7,605 bases of DNA from Actinomycetota bacterium (GCA_005883255.1 VAXS01000024.1:1-7605); one strand, 5' to 3'; counted from the first letter of the stretch, positions 1-6,432 are shown. Notes: a model not told the origin generated them from the sequence alone. Translations and numbers: made by a program.

Positions 1-1002
1 GCTCACCAGCCCAGCGCGCCACTCGGCGCCGGTCATCCGGGCGGTGCGCAGCTCGATGCCCAGCGCGCCCGCCACCATCTCGGCCCACCGCCCCTCGTCG
101 GCGGCCGGCTGGTCGGCCACCGACGCGTTGTAGGCCACGATCCGCGGGTGGGCCTCGCGCGCGAACGCGGCCACCAGGCTGGAGTCCAGCCCGCCCGAGC
201 ACATCGTCCCCACGGGCACGTCGGCCATCAGCCGCCGGCGCACCGCGGAGCGGAGCTCCGATTCCAGGTCGGCGGCCAGCCGCTCGCGGGGCCCTGTCCC
301 CAGCGCCCCCGCCCGCTCGGGATCGACGGCGTCGGCCGGGTCGTACCAGCGGCGCCCCCGTGTGGCCAGCCGCTCGAGGTCCACCTCGACCACGCTCCCG
401 GGAGCGACCACCTCGATGCCCTCCAGCGGGGTCTGGGGCCCGCCGGCCCACCCGTAGGCCACGGCGTGGGCGAGCACGTCGGCCCGTGCCCGGGCGGGGA
501 CGCCGGCCGCCAGCAGCGCCCGGATCTCGCTGGCGAACCACAGCGCGCCGTCGTGGTGGGCCAGGTAGAGCGGCTTGACGCCGAAGCGGTCGCGTACCAG
601 CAGCACCCGTCCTCGCGCGGAGTCCAGCGCCGCCCAGGCGAACAGGCCGTTGCAGCGGGGGATGGCGGCCTCGCCCCAGGTTTCCAGCGCCGCCAGCACC
701 GTCTCGGTGTCCGACCCGCCCCGCCACTCGCGGGGCCCGAGGTCGCGGCGGAGCTCGAGGTGGTTGAAGACCTCGCCGTTGTACGCGATCCACCACCCGC
801 CGCCGGAGCTGCGCATCGGCTGGTGGCCGGCCGGCGAGGGATCGACGATGGCCAGCCGCGCCAGCGCCAGCCCCACCTGGCCCACCACCTCGACGCCGCG
901 GTCGTCCGGTCCGCGGTGGTGCAGGGCGGCGGTCATCCGCTCCAGCGCGGCGCGGTCGGGCCGGGCGCCCGGAGCGGCGATGCAACCGGCGATCCCGCAC
1001 AC
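1..1002 (-). CDS. asnB: Asparagine synthase (glutamine-hydrolysing), N-terminal 334 residues, cut by window edge
   Basis: This is the N-terminal part of a class II glutamine amidotransferase/asparagine synthetase, which moves ammonia from glutamine to an AMP-activated aspartate (or, in paralogues, to another carboxylate). The start is the GTG at 1002-1000, because only this start places the catalytic Cys at residue 2 (MCGIAGC), as the family requires after Met removal. Other visible glutaminase motifs are HHRGPDDRG (about residues 28-36), AYNGEVFNH and DRFGVKPLYL. The synthetase PPi-loop motif SGGLDS lies at residues 269-274 (bases 198-181), in MCSGGLDSSLVA. The family is usually about 600 residues, so close to half lies beyond position 1. 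The reading frame is open throughout. It is divergent from the PAP2 gene across 64 bp. Proteins of this type also serve in cell-wall, polysaccharide or secondary-metabolite clusters, so a specialised amidotransferase role cannot be excluded. Confidence 0.95.
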   Translation of the reverse strand, partial: MCGIAGCIAAPGARPDRAALERMTAALHHRGPDDRGVEVVGQVGLALARLAIVDPSPAGHQPMRSSGGGWWIAYNGEVFNHLELRRDLGPREWRGGSDTETVLAALETWGEAAIPRCNGLFAWAALDSARGRVLLVRDRFGVKPLYLAHHDGALWFASEIRALLAAGVPARARADVLAHAVAYGWAGGPQTPLEGIEVVAPGSVVEVDLERLATRGRRWYDPADAVDPERAGALGTGPRERLAADLESELRSAVRRRLMADVPVGTMCSGGLDSSLVAAFAREAHPRIVAYNASVADQPAADEGRWAEMVAGALGIELRTARMTGAEWRAGLVS

Positions 1003-1066
1003 GGGCGGGCAGGCTACGGAACGAGGCCCCCGAGGAGGTCCATGGCCCTCCATATACTCGCGGCCC
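1003..1066. promoter_or_regulatory. Divergent promoter region between asnB and the PAP2 gene
   Basis: The 64-bp gap carries a TANNNT-type -10 hexamer for each gene. On the plus strand it is TATACT at 1053-1058, ending 8 nt before the GTG at 1067. On the minus strand it is TAGCCT (complement of 1011-1016), ending 8 nt before the GTG at 1002. Neither start has a Shine-Dalgarno at a useful distance within such a short transcript, so both mRNAs are probably leaderless or have only a 1-2 nt leader. No -35 resembling TTGACA is visible at the usual spacing. The sites are read by eye; transcription start sites are inferred. Confidence 0.5.
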
Positions 1067-2044
1067 GTGCGGAGGTCGAGGGCCCTGAGGACCGTCGCGT
1101 GGGCCGTCCTCGGCGCCGGGGTGGCGGCCCCGCTCGCGCGTCGCCGGCTGCGCCTGCATCCCGCCGTGGTCCTGGGGGCAGCCGGGGCGGCCCCGATCGC
1201 CCTGTGCGTGGTCCGGCCGCGGACGCCCGCCCGCGACGTCGCCACCTGTGTGCTGCAGATGTGGGCGTACATCGCGGGGTATGAGATGCCCAATGACGAC
1301 CCCGAGGGCCTGCGCCGGCGCACGCGCGTCGACTACCCGGTGGCCATCGACCGCGTTCTCGGCCTCGGCCACCCGCCCACGATCCGCCTGCAGCGCTGGC
1401 TGGCGTCGCCCGGCCACATCCGGCGCCTGGACAAGCCGCTGGTGTGGGCGCACTGGATGTGGTTCTTCGTCCCCCACTCGGCGATGGCCTACGTCCTGTG
1501 GCGCCGCCGCGACCTCTTCCCCCGCGGGGCGGCCCAGATGTACGCGGTGTTCGACCTCGGGCTGATCGCCTACTGGGCGCTCCCCACCGCGCCCCCCTGG
1601 TACGCCGCCGAGCGGGGGCGCCTGGAGCCCGGCCCGCGCGAGCGCCAGGAGGCGATGCGCGCGTACGCGCAGGCGCCCGACGCCCCGGCCGCGCGGCGCA
1701 TGATGGCCGAGTACGGGGAGCAGTTCTGGAAGCAACGTTGGGGCCCCCTTTACAGTCTGTTGGGAGGAAATCCGCTTGCTGCTATGCCGTCGTTGCACTT
1801 CGCCACGTCCGTGATGGGGGCGCATCTGCTGAGCGAGGCCGGTCCGGTGGAGGGGGCCGTGGGCTGGGCGTACGCCGCCACGCTCGGGCTCGCCCTGGTC
1901 TACCTGGGCGAGCACTACCTGATCGACCTGATCGCCGGCGTGGCGCTCACCGAGGCCGTCCGCCGGGCCACCCCGCGCGCGACTCCCGCGGCGGCGGCGC
2001 TCTCGCGGGCGGTCCAGCGGCTCGAGGCGATGGCCCGGACGTAG
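1067..2044 (+). CDS. PAP2-superfamily membrane protein, AUR1/inositol-phosphotransferase-like
   Basis: The 325-residue polytopic membrane protein has the acid-phosphatase-like PAP2 catalytic signature. Motif 2 is PSLH at residues 241-244 within GNPLAAMPSLHFATS, and motif 3 is H283-x3-D287 within GEHYLIDLIAGV. The upstream PTAPPWY (173-179) resembles the PxAPPWY motif of fungal AUR1/inositol-phosphorylceramide-synthase-like PAP2 proteins, so transfer or hydrolysis of a phospho-head-group on a membrane lipid is the likely reaction; the substrate is not visible. Hydrophobic segments lie near residues 8-24, 30-52, 125-145, 158-178, 245-258 and 262-300. The GTG at 1067 is chosen because it follows a TATACT hexamer by 8 nt, begins a basic stretch leading into the first membrane segment, and leaves asnB free; longer in-frame extensions would run across asnB. 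The next gene starts 2 bp after the stop, suggesting an operon. The codons at 1733-1783 are unusually A/T-ending. Confidence 0.85.
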   Translation: MRRSRALRTVAWAVLGAGVAAPLARRRLRLHPAVVLGAAGAAPIALCVVRPRTPARDVATCVLQMWAYIAGYEMPNDDPEGLRRRTRVDYPVAIDRVLGLGHPPTIRLQRWLASPGHIRRLDKPLVWAHWMWFFVPHSAMAYVLWRRRDLFPRGAAQMYAVFDLGLIAYWALPTAPPWYAAERGRLEPGPRERQEAMRAYAQAPDAPAARRMMAEYGEQFWKQRWGPLYSLLGGNPLAAMPSLHFATSVMGAHLLSEAGPVEGAVGWAYAATLGLALVYLGEHYLIDLIAGVALTEAVRRATPRATPAAAALSRAVQRLEAMART

Positions 2045-2046
2045 CG

Positions 2047-3069
2047 GTGGCGGACAAGGCCCTCACCCGCGAGCAGTCCCCCGCGCCGGTCCAGGACGTC
2101 AACCGCACGTCCCCTCACCCCGCGGACGAGGACATGCCCCGCGTGCACTTCACGCGCCGGCACGCGCTGGCCTTCGGCCTGTTCATCCTCTCCGCGCTGG
2201 CCTTCCTGTACTTCGTGGTGCCCAAGCTCACCGGCCTCTCGGACACCTGGGACCGGCTCAACCACGGCCAGCCCGGCTGGCTGGCCGTCGCCGCCGTTCT
2301 GGAGGCGTTCTCGTTCGCCGGCTACGTGATCCTGTTCCGCACCGTGTTCGTGCGCGGCGACTCGCAGATCGACTGGCCCGAGAGCTACCAGATCACGATG
2401 GCGGGGCTGGCGGCCACCCGCCTGTTCGCGGCCGCCGGGGCCGGGGGGATCGCCCTGACCGCGTGGGCGCTGCGCCGCTCGGGCATGCCGCGGCGGATCG
2501 TGGCCTGCCGCATGGTGGCGTTCATGGCGCTGCTGTACGTCGTGTACGGGGCGGCGCTGCTCGTCGCCGGCGTGGGGCTGCGCACCGGGGTGTTCCCGGG
2601 CGGCGGGTCGTTCGCCATCACCGTGATCCCCGCGATCTTCGGCGGGGCGGTGATCGCCATCGCCCTGGGGATCTCGCTGATCCCCTCGGACCTCGAGCGG
2701 CGCCTGCTGCGGGCGGCCCGCGGGCACCGACGGCTGCGACTAGCGCGCTTCGCCGCTCGCGCGGCCTCGGTCCCGGCCACGCTGGCCACCGGCTTCCGGA
2801 CGGCGATCGACCTGGTGCGGGCACGCCAGCCCGGCCTTCTGGGCGCCCCCCTGTGGTGGGCCTTCGACATCGCGGTGCTGTGGGCGTGCTTCCACGCCTT
2901 CGGGGCCAACCCGCCGCGCACCGCGGTGATCGTCATGGCCTACTACGTGGGCACGCTGGCCAACGCCCGGCGCCGTGGCCTACTGGCAGCTGCGACGGAC
3001 GGTGGCGCGCTGGCGCGAGCAGGGGGCGCAGGCCACGGCGGCCGTCTGAGGCGCTACTATACAAAGTGA
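2047..3069 (+). pseudogene. LPG-synthase-TM / flippase-like membrane protein (UPF0104 type), C-terminus disrupted by deletion and frameshift
   Basis: The open frame encodes about 340 residues of an integral membrane protein of the lysylphosphatidylglycerol synthase TM-region type (PF03706-like, flippase-like). A hydrophilic N-terminus of about 38 residues is followed by membrane segments near ALAFGLFILSALAFLYFVVP, WLAVAAVLEAFSFAGYVI, VAFMALLYVVYGAALLVAGV, FAITVIPAIFGGAVIAIALG and WWAFDIAVLWACFHAFG. The hallmark AYYVGTLANA lies at 2938-2967. In family members this is followed by a PLPGGIGGVE-like motif and further membrane helices, and these are absent here. From about 2966 the family-like tail (PGAVAYWQLRRTVARWRE...) continues in a different frame to a TGA at 3047-3049, while the open frame runs on into unrelated Arg/Gly-rich residues until 3069. 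The likely event is loss of roughly 3k+2 bases. GTG 2047 is taken for its 2-bp distance to the PAP2 stop; ATG 2134 (residue 30) is an alternative. Real pseudogenisation or an assembly collapse are both possible. Confidence 0.75.
2966..3049 (+). pseudogene. Out-of-frame C-terminal remnant of the flippase-like protein
   Basis: Reading from 2966 in the frame one base downstream of the main open frame gives PGAVAYWQLRRTVARWRE, then QGAQATAAV and a TGA stop at 3047-3049. This short basic cytoplasmic tail is what normally closes proteins of the flippase-like family, and its codons are almost all G/C-ending, unlike the Arg/Gly-rich alternative frame. The junction falls in the shared bases around 2965-2971. 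It is evidence of the lesion rather than an independent gene. Confidence 0.7.
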
Positions 3070-3082
3070 AGTAAGGAGCCAG
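3055..3082 (+). promoter_or_regulatory. trxB ribosome binding site and possible -10 element
   Basis: AAGGAG at 3073-3078 is a good Shine-Dalgarno 4 nt before the trxB ATG. Upstream, TACTAT (3055-3060) or the overlapping TATACA (3058-3063) could serve as a -10 box; it stands out in a GC-rich surrounding. No convincing -35 is visible about 17 bp upstream. trxB may therefore have its own promoter in addition to any read-through from the PAP2/flippase-like operon. Confidence 0.5.
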
Positions 3083-4105
3083 ATGCCCGAGAACGAAGCC
3101 ATCGAGAACGTCATCGTCGTCGGCAGCGGGCCGGCCGGCTACACGGCCGCGCTTTACACCGCCCGCGCGAACCTGTCCCCGCTGGTCATCGAGGGCTTCG
3201 CCTGGGGCGGCCTGCTCCAGCAGACCACCGACGTGGAGAACTATCCGGGCTATCCGGACGGGGTCATGGGGCCGGAGATGATGGCCGAGTTCCGCCGCCA
3301 GGCCGAGCGCTTCGGCGCCCGCCTGGTCACCGACCAGGCCACGCGGGTGGAGCTGGCGCGCGAGCCCGGCGGGATCCACCGCGTGTGGGTGGGCGACCAG
3401 GAGCATCGCGCGCTCGCGGTCGTCCTGGCCATGGGCGCCGAGCACAAGAAGCTCGAGATCCCGGGCGAGCAGGAGCTGGGGGGCCGCGGGGTCTCCTACT
3501 GCGCCACCTGCGACGCCGCCTTCTTCAAGGACCGCCGCACGATCATCGTGGGCGGCGGCGACTCGGCGATGGAGGAGGCGATCTTCCTGGCCAAGTTCGC
3601 CGAGAACGTGACGATCGTGCACCGCCGCGACGAGTTCCGGGCCTCCAAGATCATGCTCGAGCGGGCGCGGCAGAACGAGAACATCGAGTTCCTCACCCCC
3701 TACGTGGTCGACGAGTTCGTGGCCGCCGGCAACGGCGCCCTGGGCAAGGCCCGTGTGCGGAACGTCGAGACCGGGGAGGGCCGCGAGCTTGAGATGTCCG
3801 GCGCCTTCATCGCGATCGGCCACGAGCCGCAGTCCGAACTGGTGGCCGGGCAGGTGGACTTGGACGAGAACGGCTACGTCCGCACCGAGGCCAGGTCCAC
3901 CCGGACCAACCTCCCGGGCGTGTTCGCGGCCGGCGACGTGGTCGACCACACCTACCGCCAGGCGGTGACCGCCGCTGGCACCGGCTGCATGGCGGCCCTG
4001 GACGCCGAGTGGTACCTGCGCGACACGCCCGAGGTGCCGACACCGGCGGGGCTGCCCGAGGGCGACCTGGCGGAGGCCCAGTGGGCCGAGCCGGCGAAGC
4101 CGTAG
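3083..4105 (+). CDS. trxB: Thioredoxin-disulfide reductase (NADPH, FAD)
   Basis: This 340-residue cytoplasmic flavoprotein reduces thioredoxin with NADPH and supplies the cell's thiol-disulfide balance. The FAD-binding dinucleotide motif GSGPAG is at residues 14-19. The redox-active CATC, preceded by GVSY, is at residues 140-143. The NADPH-binding motif GGGDSA is at 157-162, and the 2'-phosphate-recognising HRRDEFR at 180-186. The second FAD motif is GVFAAGDVVD, followed by the family-typical RQAVTAAGTGCMAA. Length is slightly above the roughly 320 residues common in the family because of an acidic/Pro-rich C-terminal tail. The ATG is supported by AAGGAG 4 nt upstream. No thioredoxin gene is adjacent. 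It ends convergently, 19 bp from the PHP gene. All key residues are present, so it should be active. Confidence 0.96.
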   Translation: MPENEAIENVIVVGSGPAGYTAALYTARANLSPLVIEGFAWGGLLQQTTDVENYPGYPDGVMGPEMMAEFRRQAERFGARLVTDQATRVELAREPGGIHRVWVGDQEHRALAVVLAMGAEHKKLEIPGEQELGGRGVSYCATCDAAFFKDRRTIIVGGGDSAMEEAIFLAKFAENVTIVHRRDEFRASKIMLERARQNENIEFLTPYVVDEFVAAGNGALGKARVRNVETGEGRELEMSGAFIAIGHEPQSELVAGQVDLDENGYVRTEARSTRTNLPGVFAAGDVVDHTYRQAVTAAGTGCMAALDAEWYLRDTPEVPTPAGLPEGDLAEAQWAEPAKP

Positions 4106-4124
4106 GCGGCCTCGCCCTCCAGCC

Positions 4125-5162
4125 TCAGCGCAGGTACACCGGGTTCGACAGGATCCAGGTGCGCGCGCGGCCGTACGCGGGCAGCGTGGCCGCGACCCGG
4201 TAGACGCCCGGCTCCTCGACCTGGTGTACGAGCTCTTTCCCGTGCGCGCGGGCGATCGACCGCCCGTCGCGCAGCAGCTCCACGTCGGCCGTCCGTGGCA
4301 GCCGCGCCCGCAGCTCCAGCCGCCGGGCCGGCGCCTCCTCGCCCATGGCCACGCCGTCGCCGCCGAACGCGAAGCCCTCGGCTGGCGCCAGCCGGTCCAT
4401 CGCCAGATAGCAGCGGCCGGCCCGCAGCGCGGCGTAGACGGCGTCGCGGTCGCGATCGGGGTCCCCGGTGAACGGCCGCTCGAGGAGCACGTGGGTGCGC
4501 AGGAACGAGAACGAGCGCCGGTAGGCCATCAGCCGCAGCGGCACCCGGCCGGCGATCCGCAGCCCGAGCTGGTGGGCGTCCAGCCCACCGATGCCCACCA
4601 CTCGGCGGCTGGCCCCCAGCCGGTCCCACTCGGCCAGGTTCTCGCGGGGCGGGTGATCGACCACGCGCTGGGGGAACGCGACGAACGCGGCCGCCTCCCG
4701 CAGCGATCCCAGCCGCTCGGCGGTGTCGGTGACGAAGCTCCAGACCTCGATGCCCGTGTAGCCCTCGCAGTCCAGGTCGCGCCAGGACATCCCCGGGCGG
4801 CCGAACCGGGCGGAGCCACGCGAGAACGGGTGCGCCAGGAAGCCGAACCCGCCGCCCTCGGCCACCGCTTCGACGATCCCCGCCGGCGACAGCCCGCGGT
4901 GGTCGACCACGCGCTCCAGGCCGAAGGCCAGGTAGTGGTCGTGGCCCAGCGGCGAGACCTCGGTCCCCACGCACACCAGCACCGGGCCGTGCCAGCCCTC
5001 CTCGCCCCGGCGGCGGGCCTCCAGCGTGTCGTGGTCGGTGAGGAGCACCACGTCCACGCCGGCTCGGCGCGCGGCGGCGGCGATCTGGTCCACCGTCCCC
5101 GTGCCGTCCGAGTGGACCGAGTGCAGGTGCACGACGCAGGCGACGTCGACGGTCCCGGCCAC
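4125..5162 (-). CDS. PHP-domain metallohydrolase with C-terminal beta-sandwich (CehA/McbA-like)
   Basis: This 345-residue protein has a complete PHP metal-binding set: HLHSVHSDG (residues 12-20), TDHDT (42-46), GTEVS with E68, H74/H76 in GHDHYLAF, AHPF (110-113) and a late GIGGLDAHQLG. PHP enzymes hydrolyse phosphoesters or related bonds with a two- or three-metal centre. The last ~100 residues look like a beta-sandwich ending in WILSNPVYL, a layout I associate with CehA/McbA-type PHP hydrolases; the actual substrate cannot be read. There is no signal peptide, so it is cytoplasmic. The GTG start at 5162-5160 lies exactly 6 nt after a TAGCGT hexamer on the minus strand, implying a leaderless transcript; GGAGG nearby is too close for a normal Shine-Dalgarno. 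It is divergent from the MBL-fold gene and convergent with trxB. A polymerase-type PHP role is unlikely at this size. Confidence 0.87.
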   Translation of the reverse strand: MAGTVDVACVVHLHSVHSDGTGTVDQIAAAARRAGVDVVLLTDHDTLEARRRGEEGWHGPVLVCVGTEVSPLGHDHYLAFGLERVVDHRGLSPAGIVEAVAEGGGFGFLAHPFSRGSARFGRPGMSWRDLDCEGYTGIEVWSFVTDTAERLGSLREAAAFVAFPQRVVDHPPRENLAEWDRLGASRRVVGIGGLDAHQLGLRIAGRVPLRLMAYRRSFSFLRTHVLLERPFTGDPDRDRDAVYAALRAGRCYLAMDRLAPAEGFAFGGDGVAMGEEAPARRLELRARLPRTADVELLRDGRSIARAHGKELVHQVEEPGVYRVAATLPAYGRARTWILSNPVYLR

Positions 5163-5186
5163 CCCTCCACGCTATAGGCTCTGCCC
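5163..5186. promoter_or_regulatory. Symmetric bidirectional leaderless promoter core
   Basis: The 24 bp between the PHP and MBL-fold start codons hold two abutting TANNNT -10 hexamers. TAGGCT at 5175-5180 (plus) is followed by 6 nt and the ATG at 5187. TAGCGT on the minus strand (complement of 5169-5174) is followed by 6 nt and the GTG at 5162. The two sites share the palindrome CTATAG (5172-5177), and both start codons are equidistant from its centre at 5174.5. With the last T at -7, each start codon would be the first transcribed base. No -35 match is visible in either direction. Confidence 0.6.
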
Positions 5187-6314
5187 ATGGCCACCGTCGA
5201 GCGCGCCGAGGAGCTGGGGATCAGGCCGATCGGGGAGTTCGTCGACGCCCACACCACCTGGCCCCGGGGCGACCGCCCGGCGGCGATGCGCGAGGCGGCG
5301 GCCGAGTTCCGCCCGAGGTTCCAGGAGCAGGGGACGGTGCGGGCCATCCGCACCGTCGACCTGGCCTCCGCCGGCTACCCCGCGAGCTTCGCCTTCCACG
5401 GCGCCGCCCGCGGCCTCAACCCCTACGTGAACATCCTCAACCGCCTGGTGGTCGTCCAGTTCGAGGACTTCGCGGGCGCGCTGCGGACGCTGGTGTGGGA
5501 GCCCACGGTGCCCGAGGGGGCGGCCGAGGCGCCGTTCTACGGCCAGCTGCTCGAGCGCTTCGGCGAGTGGTTCTCCTACCACGTGCTGAGCCACGAGTAC
5601 CACACGGTCGCCCAGGCGCTGGCCCGGGTGGGGGTGGACCCGGCCGACGTGGACTACGTCTCCTTCGACCACCTCCACGTGCAGGACCTGCGGCTCACGA
5701 TGGGGACCACGGCTCCGGTGGGCGACGAGAACGAGCCCCGCGAGCCGTTCTTCCCGAACGCCTCGTTCGTGTTCCAGAGCCGGGAGGTGGACACGTTCCA
5801 GTCGATCCATCCCACGCAGTGGGCGTGGTACGTGCCGGGGGGGATGGACGACGTGCGCACGGACAGGATGGTCGTGGTGGACGGCGACGTGCAGCTGGGC
5901 CGAGGCGTGGCGCTCCTGTGGACACCGGGCCACACGGACGGCAACCACTCGCTGTGCGTGAACACCCCGGAGGGGGTGTGGGTCTCCTCCGAGAACGGCG
6001 TGGCCGCCGACTCCTGGCATCCGAACCTGTCGAAGATCCCGGGCGTGCGCAAGTGGGCCGAGTTCTTCGGGCGCGAGGTCGTGATGAACGCCAACACGCT
6101 CGAGGACTCCGTGGACCAGTACGACTCGATGATCAAGGAGAAGGCGGTGGCGGACGTGAGCCGGCGCGACCCTCGCTGGCACAACGTCTTCCCCTCCAGC
6201 GAGCTGACCAGCCACCGCCGTCAGTGGCCGCTGGTCCCCACGTTCGTCTACGGCGGCATGAACTACGGGCGGATCGAGCCGTCCGCCCCCGGCGGCAACG
6301 GCCGCGCGGCGTAG
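5187..6314 (+). CDS. Divergent metallo-beta-lactamase-fold protein with atypical metal site
   Basis: The 375-residue cytoplasmic protein has features of the MBL fold. DYVSFDHLHVQDLR (H162, H164) sits where the HxHxDH motif is expected, and TPGHTDGNHSL (H249) matches the third-histidine motif TPGHTPGS-like. The canonical Asp and His of HxHxDH are replaced by Q166 and D167. The usual bridging-Asp position reads SSENG, and no clear final PGHG-type His is seen, with MNANTLED near its expected place. It could bind one metal, use an altered set, or be non-catalytic. The N-terminal ~150 residues are longer than in typical hydrolases of this fold. I do not recognise a named family or substrate. The ATG has no Shine-Dalgarno but lies exactly 6 nt after a TAGGCT hexamer, which supports a leaderless start. 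It shares its promoter region with the PHP hydrolase, suggesting joint use. Confidence 0.78.
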   Translation: MATVERAEELGIRPIGEFVDAHTTWPRGDRPAAMREAAAEFRPRFQEQGTVRAIRTVDLASAGYPASFAFHGAARGLNPYVNILNRLVVVQFEDFAGALRTLVWEPTVPEGAAEAPFYGQLLERFGEWFSYHVLSHEYHTVAQALARVGVDPADVDYVSFDHLHVQDLRLTMGTTAPVGDENEPREPFFPNASFVFQSREVDTFQSIHPTQWAWYVPGGMDDVRTDRMVVVDGDVQLGRGVALLWTPGHTDGNHSLCVNTPEGVWVSSENGVAADSWHPNLSKIPGVRKWAEFFGREVVMNANTLEDSVDQYDSMIKEKAVADVSRRDPRWHNVFPSSELTSHRRQWPLVPTFVYGGMNYGRIEPSAPGGNGRAA

Positions 6315-6432
6315 TCGGCGGTTTCGGCACGAATCGCGGGTCTCGCGGGCGTCGTAGGCGGCTAGCCTCGCCCGCCCGATCCACCCCGCTGCGGGACGGG
6401 GGGCATCCCGGTGGACCAGGCCCGGGAAGCGA
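6315..6432. other. Intergenic gap between two convergent genes
   Basis: The 118-bp stretch separates the convergent MBL-fold and MGMT genes. It holds a short direct repeat (TCGCGGG twice, about 6336-6351) and the hairpin listed separately. I see no start codon with ribosome binding site, no RNA gene and no promoter in it. Confidence 0.6.
6381..6414. terminator. Possible bidirectional hairpin between convergent genes
   Basis: CCAC (6381-6384) can pair with GTGG (6411-6414), enclosing CGGGA (6392-6396) paired with TCCCG (6406-6410) and a 9-nt loop; a bulge lies on the 5' side. Being a DNA dyad it could act for either strand, and both flanking genes end here. There is no T-run, so it is not a classical intrinsic terminator, and in such GC-rich DNA it may be chance. 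Confidence 0.25.

Noticed and set aside
575..1066. N-terminal extension of the PAP2 frame back to ATG 575
   Set aside because: It would overlap almost half of asnB, has low-complexity composition, and the GTG at 1067 follows a good -10 hexamer and leads directly into membrane segments.
148..1284. Long open frame on the plus strand opposite asnB
   Set aside because: It is the antisense shadow of asnB, with a His/Arg/Gly/Pro-rich translation and no recognisable domain; the minus-strand frame has clear asparagine synthase motifs.
1915..2936. Minus-strand open frames opposite the flippase-like gene
   Set aside because: Arg/Ala/His-rich translations without domains; the plus-strand frame shows clear membrane helices and family motifs.
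2933..3949. 338-codon minus-strand open frame opposite trxB
   Set aside because: Shadow of trxB; the plus strand has all FAD, NADPH and CATC motifs.
4106..4124. Terminator between convergent trxB and PHP genes
   Set aside because: The 19-bp gap has no inverted repeat with a usable stem and no T-run.
4657..4914. 13-bp repeat TCGACCACGCGCT occurring twice in the PHP gene
   Set aside because: Both copies encode RVVDH-like residues in the same frame; most likely chance or shared codon preference, with no sign of a mobile or regulatory repeat.
4224..5177. Plus-strand open frame opposite the PHP gene
   Set aside because: Shadow with Gln/His/Pro-rich composition; the PHP metal motifs are on the minus strand.
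5172..6215. 347-codon minus-strand open frame opposite the MBL-fold gene
   Set aside because: His/Val/Gly-rich shadow without domain; the plus-strand frame has coherent fold motifs and a matching leaderless start.
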